Assembly (NCBI GenBank): GCA_005408345.1
Contig: SEMN01000205.1
Coordinates: 620,001-684,000 of the forward strand
Origin: Macquaria australasica
Lineage: Eukaryota > Chordata > Actinopteri > Centrarchiformes > Percichthyidae
Direction of reading: 5' to 3'
Length of the DNA stretch: 64,000 bases
The notes below the pieces were generated by a model. It saw only the letters and a program-made list of their open reading frames with translations, did no database searches and was not told the DNA's origin. Shown here one piece after another: positions 59,311-64,000 of the stretch (the first letter of the stretch is position 1; the number at the start of each line of letters is the position of its first letter). The translations under genes and the position numbers were made by a program.

Positions 59311-61900
59311 ACACTGCTTACTGTGTGTCTTCAGCGGCACCGAAATATTTCACTTATGTAAAGAAACACTTGCTTCCTTTGGATTGGATTGAAGCCGGAT
59401 GGATTCATTTTTTAGCTGTCACAAAAATGTAGCTGAATATGATTCTTGTTTTGTATTTTAATATTGCATGGCTTGCAAATCCACTGACACAAAAGATGGG
59501 TCATTATGAGCTAAAGCTGTGGGGGCAGTGCCTCTTTGTTAGGAGCAACTGTGGGAGATAACATTGAAATAACTGGGGGTTCACAGTAAATAGCAGATCT
59601 CACTGCATGCACTCTGAAGCTGAAAATATCAACAACAAGAATGAAGAGAGTAATTTTTAAATACGGCAGTAAAGTAGTTGTGTTTAATATCCACTAGGGT
59701 AGAATGTTTTTATAAACACGACATTTTATACAGATTAGTCCGTATCAGTCTTTTCTGATTTCACTCTCTTTTTACTGTTTTAGTGACTCATAATGGAATT
59801 TGTTTTTATGTGATGCCTTTTTTATGTTGGTAAGAATAAAAACTAGTCTCTGTATGTGGATCCAAAATAGAATATGTAAAATATGTTAATTACGATAAGG
59901 AGAAGGATTTCATCATTAGGATGTCACTGTGCAGACAGAAAAATAGAGTGCATCCTGTGTTTTTAACATAATCAGGCGGCTATTAGTTTTGGTCTTGGAG
60001 AGAAAAAACACAGTTTAGTATTAAACCACACCAAGGTAGAAACAAATGAATAGAGAACTTGAATAAAAACAGGGATTGGTTTGCGTGGTTTCACACAAAG
60101 TTTTACAGTACAGTACAAATTTGCTGAAGGCACAATGGAACATTTGAATAGACATTTATCGACACAGTTTCACAGTGGATAGCCACGCACATACAGCACT
60201 GCAGCATAACAGGGCATCACGTAATGAGAGTGGAGAAAGAAAAAACGGGAGCTGCATCCAAAGGAAATAATGAGACAGCTAGGGATTGTTGAGTGAAGTC
60301 AGTGGACCACTGTGGTCTGTATCTTGCCATCATTTCATTATATGCAGCAAAGACTATGGTGAATTCTTATTATGAACCTCGTCCTGGATGGATTGCATCC
60401 ATGACAAGCTATGCTGTGAATTGATGATACAGTATACTGTGTATATATTCAGATTCAACACAACAACAGAACTATTATCTGGAAATTGGAGATTAAGGAC
60501 TTCATAAGTATGATCATATGAGTATTTATTTATGTATGTACCTGAATTCCTTTTTTTTTTCCCATTTTATACTCTGTATTGCTACACTAATGATGCTTTT
60601 ATTTGTCCCTAGTTGTTCTCAGTACGAGCAGTGCTCAGAAGCCTTCAGAAGGTCAGGCTGCACAGGTCCCTACAACCGTCATTCATTATGTGTGGTGCTT
60701 TTACTGCCTTTTGAAAATTGTCTCACAACTTGTTATTAAAATGGACATCATCTCTCTGAAAGCGCTGGAGGATTTAGGGTAATGAGGGAAATTGGCCGAC
60801 AGTGTCCCCCAGCTCAGCTCATCCTCCATCAGTGCTGCTCGAGATGTCTGGCTCTCTGTGTAATGAGAAATTTAGCAGTGAAGCGGGAGCAACGTCTCAA
60901 TCTGCCCCTCTCTGCACTGTACACGTTATGTCAATATCACTGTTGACACAGGTGGAGAAACGTATCTTTTCCCATGTTCCAGATGTCAAAAATATACATG
61001 TGCTGCAGTCAAGATGTACAGTAAACTATGCTGGAGGCTTTTAACCATGATTCAAACATACATGTTGATTAAAAAATGCTATTATTTACAGCCCATGGCA
61101 GGCGTAGTTGCACAGAGAAGGGTTATTGTCACACATGGGAGTTCTCTGGTGGATCAGCTGACCAGCTGGATGTTGAATGTCTTTCTCAGCTGTGGAAGGA
61201 AGGACAAACTAGTCTTTGTGGTAAAATAATAGACTTGTGATTAAAATGTGATGTTTTCCATCACACATCTGATTTAAAATGATTGAAAAAACAAGATAAA
61301 AAAGAACAGAAATAAAACATTCTCTTAGTGAAATATTTTTCTGCCAGAACAAAAACTGTAGATACAGTACATCTATGACCAGTGTCTTCCAGTGTCTTGA
61401 TCGGTGTATAGGACAGGCAGCAAGGCCTTGTGTTTAAAGACACTATCCTGTAAATAAACAGACACAAGTTTGATCCTCACAACTTGCACTTTCCATAACC
61501 ATCTACTGTATGTGTTAATCAATAACTTGCTCTGTAGAAGACTGTGAACCAGTAAGTGGTCACTGAATATAAGCGACTGCAGAGAAGTATATCTAAAATG
61601 CTAATGCCTAAATGTTACATACTGTGTACAGTATGTTAAACAGTTAAACGTACTTGTACATTGCACTGTTGGGTCAAGTTATGCTGCTACCTGTACCATG
61701 ATTACCACATAAGTCTGTGCTGGTGTTACCGCTTTGGATCTTTTACTGTTGCCTAATTCCCAACAGTGTAGAACTCAATTGCTAAGGGTAAAAACAAAAA
61801 AACAAAACAAAACAAAAATCTAGTTCCAGATCATAACAAAAATGTAATGCTGTGTTTCTCTGGCCAAAAATGATCTGCGCAACTAACATCAGCCAGATTT
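59311..61900. other. Intergenic DNA
   Basis: About 2.6 kb of non-coding AT-rich DNA. Open frames at 60518-60739 and 60802-61229 are short and unlike known proteins. Confidence 0.55.
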
Positions 61901-61904
61901 GTCC

Positions 61905-62645
61905 ATCACTTTGTGACGGTGATGACAAGACTCCAGGAAGTCACTGTGCACGGCCAAGAAATAGTCTTGCGTAGAACCCTCCATAAAACCACAAATAGTT
62001 TTTACACTTCGGTTTTTGTACAGATTAAACAAACGAGATATAACATGTTAATTAGTGAGCTTTGGAAGATTTTGTTACCTTTGGACTAGAGGTGTTCTGG
62101 TATACCGGTAGCCTGCCGGTTTTGCCAAAAACTTCTGTTCCCGTCGTTAGCGTAACTAATGTAACTACAGGTCACCGTGAACACAGCACATTGCTCCCGC
62201 CTTCATTAGCAGTTTAGATTAGCCGCAAGGGAGCGCCTTTTTACCGGCCACACAGAGGCAGAGTGACCACAGCAGGGCCAGAAATCCAGGCTTCTTTTCT
62301 TTCTAGCTCTAGCTACCATCCCCACGGCTAGCCAGCTAATCGACCAACAGAAGCGCAGCTACTTCAGTGTGTTAGGTTTTATTAAATTCATTTGATTACC
62401 ATTTACTGTGATATTTTGGCCGCAATTATCGTGGTAGTGAAATATGATATCAGCACAGCCCTACTTTAGACAGAGCGAGGCTAGCTGTTTCCCACTGTTT
62501 CCAGTCTTTATGCTCGCAAGCTAAGCTAAACAGCTACTGGCTGTAGCTTTATATAACGGACATAAGACATGAGAGTGATATCGAACTTCAGGAAAATCAG
62601 GAAAAGCGAATAAGCATTTTCCCAAAATGAGAAGAATTCCTTTAA
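61905..62645. repeat. Dispersed teleost repeat copy interrupted by a nested insertion
   Basis: The left part contains GACGGTGATGACAAGACTCC, TTTTTGTACAGATTAAACAA and ACGAGATATAACATGTTAATTA. The right part contains CAGAGCGAGGCTAGCTGTTTC, CTCGCAAGCTAAGCTAAAC, GCGAATAAGCATTTTCCC and AAGAATTCCTTTAA. Together they form one copy of the 14090/44020 family split by the element at 62087-62463. Confidence 0.8.
62087..62463. mobile_element. Nested hAT-like non-autonomous element with 8-bp target-site duplication
   Basis: The insert of 377 bp begins TAGAGGTGTTC and ends GCACAGCCCTA, imperfect inverted repeats (8 of 11) of hAT type. It is flanked by CTTTGGAC (62079-62086) and CTTTAGAC (62464-62471), an 8-bp duplication with one change. 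It interrupts a recognisable older repeat, which shows the order of insertion. It encodes no transposase. Confidence 0.8.
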
Positions 62646-63748
62646 GCAGACAGAGGCACAGTACTGATTCTGTTTAGCATTTTAATTCGACCTGCAGACC
62701 CAGACATTTGGGGGTTCTGCTCTTTTATAAAAGAACAGTGGTGCCTCATAACTTCATGCCATACAGGCTAGTCATTTAAAGACACGCTGGGAAATTCTGT
62801 GGTTATTTTTATTATACCGTAGTGATTAAAATATTGATACAACAAGATCTTACTGCAACTTTGCTAAACACAATCTTTAATGTGATTTAGATAATATAAT
62901 GTGAGAACTGATTAACCTTGTGTCAGAGCACCTGGGAAACTATGTTTTTTTTTTTGTTTGTTACCACAAGCCTCTGTTCTTTTTTTTCCTCATTATCAAA
63001 CACTCTGCTGGCAACATTAACTACAGTGCTCATCAAGCACCAGGCTGAATCTAGGTTAACTCAAATCACAGAGATGAAAACCCACCTTCCCTTTAACAAA
63101 CCCTACTCCCCTTATTAATGTACCTCCCAATTAACATAGGGATCATCGCTCATTAATCATAATGAAACACAAAAATTCCCAACTGTTTCACATCTCTCTT
63201 AAGCAATCCATCCTCATTTGTTTTCTCCCACTTAATAAAGATACTAGTAGGAAGTGTTTTGCATGGTGACATTTTTAAATACTTAGCCTATAGTGTCTTT
63301 AAAGCTCCAAGGATGATTTTCTCACCTTTCCAACCTTGTACTTTCTGAGGTAGAAAGTCAGGGTCTTCATGGCAACGAGAAGAGGCTTCAAAAGGTGGAG
63401 AAAATGAGAAAGAAAAAAAGAGAGATGCATCGATTTCATTTTGCTGTCCTTGCTGGTAATTACATACAGTAAGAAACCTCTAAGGAGGATGAGGTGTTGC
63501 TTCATGTCAAAAACCTTGGTGGTCGTTTTTCCCTCTCCCTCTTAGTTGATGATGTGGATAATGAGCCACCTGTCTTCCTGGAGTCCTGCAATATTTCACT
63601 CAGTATTTCATCTGCCAGAGCGCAGGGAATAAAATGCTCAGCGTGGTATGAAAGAACAAAAGGAGTGGCAGATTCTTGGCTCAGTTGCTTAACCTGCACA
63701 GTGCACAATTTTATCTTTTTTTTTTTTTTTTTTTTTTTTTAATTTTAA

Positions 63749-63779
<31 letters not shown>

Positions 63780-64000
63780 CATCTGCTTCCTATTTTTCTA
63801 ATCTCCAGACTTTCTTGGTGAGCAGTAAAACTGAAATCTGTAATGTTTCTTAATAATATCATTATCATATTTGACTTCTTGGTGGAGTTTTATCCATAAT
63901 GGTGACGTAATACATACATTTACTCTCTCCATACTCTACTACTGAGAAATGTTCATCAGGCTTTTCAGGCTAGTTGTGTGTTTCAGTAACACTCATGTTC
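62646..64000. other. Intergenic DNA
   Basis: Non-coding AT-rich DNA to the window edge. It holds poly(T) tracts at about 63716-63740 and 63750-63773 but no gene I can support. Confidence 0.55.
63715..63773. repeat. Poly(T) tract
   Basis: Two long T homopolymer runs separated by AATTTTAA. This could be simple-sequence expansion or a retroelement poly(A) tail on the minus strand. Confidence 0.9.

Noticed and set aside
63494..63742. ORF ending in a phenylalanine run
   Set aside because: The end is translated poly(T). The rest has no recognisable domain.
1..64000. tRNA, rRNA and viral genes
   Set aside because: I looked for tRNA cloverleaf A/B-box patterns, rRNA-like sequence and retroviral motifs and saw none that I could support.

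Overview
The window is vertebrate nuclear DNA, almost certainly from a ray-finned (teleost) fish and probably a percomorph. It has split genes with GT-AG introns, long AT-rich non-coding stretches, TG/CA and TA microsatellites, and several repeat families I recognise from spiny-rayed fish genomes. There are no bacterial features. Two protein-coding genes can be read with confidence. They converge tail to tail, in the same arrangement as DNAH7 and SLC39A10 on human chromosome 2q32.

Positions 1-8129 (+) hold the 3' end of an axonemal dynein heavy chain gene, dnah7. Four coding exons (1982-2134, 4155-4332, 5121-5224, 7923-8129) join in frame into the last 213 residues, and the rest of the gene lies left of the window. 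Positions about 8780-35700 (-) hold slc39a10, encoding the LIV-1/LZT subfamily zinc importer ZIP10. Nine coding exons between 11245 and 25194 join with matching phases into an 869-residue protein. It has a signal peptide, a very histidine-rich ectodomain, a CPALL ectodomain motif, eight membrane segments, HNFSDG in TM4 and CHELPHELGD in TM5. A 3' UTR of about 2.4 kb lies between the two genes. One or two non-coding 5' exons (27975-28057 and about 35517-35700) and a CpG-rich promoter near 35.0-35.75 kb are inferred.

From 36 to 64 kb I find no convincing host gene. The interval resembles the gene-poor region upstream of mammalian SLC39A10. It holds a hAT-like MITE with target-site duplication (36165-36689), a hAT transposase fragment (about 41.4-41.96 kb), a decayed Tc1/mariner element with DD36E spacing (56816-58007), dispersed repeats, one repeat carrying a nested hAT-like insertion (62087-62463), and several low-repeat stretches that could be conserved regulatory elements.

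No wholly new system is evident. The observations most worth a second look are a 27-bp perfect hairpin in an slc39a10 intron (21870-21931), a fold-back element in a dnah7 intron (6006-6260), a 15-bp perfect inverted repeat in possible regulatory DNA (52364-52425), the 15-bp in-frame tandem repeat encoding part of the ZIP10 histidine-rich ectodomain, the TTAA-flanked 811-bp element, and the DD36E transposase relic.
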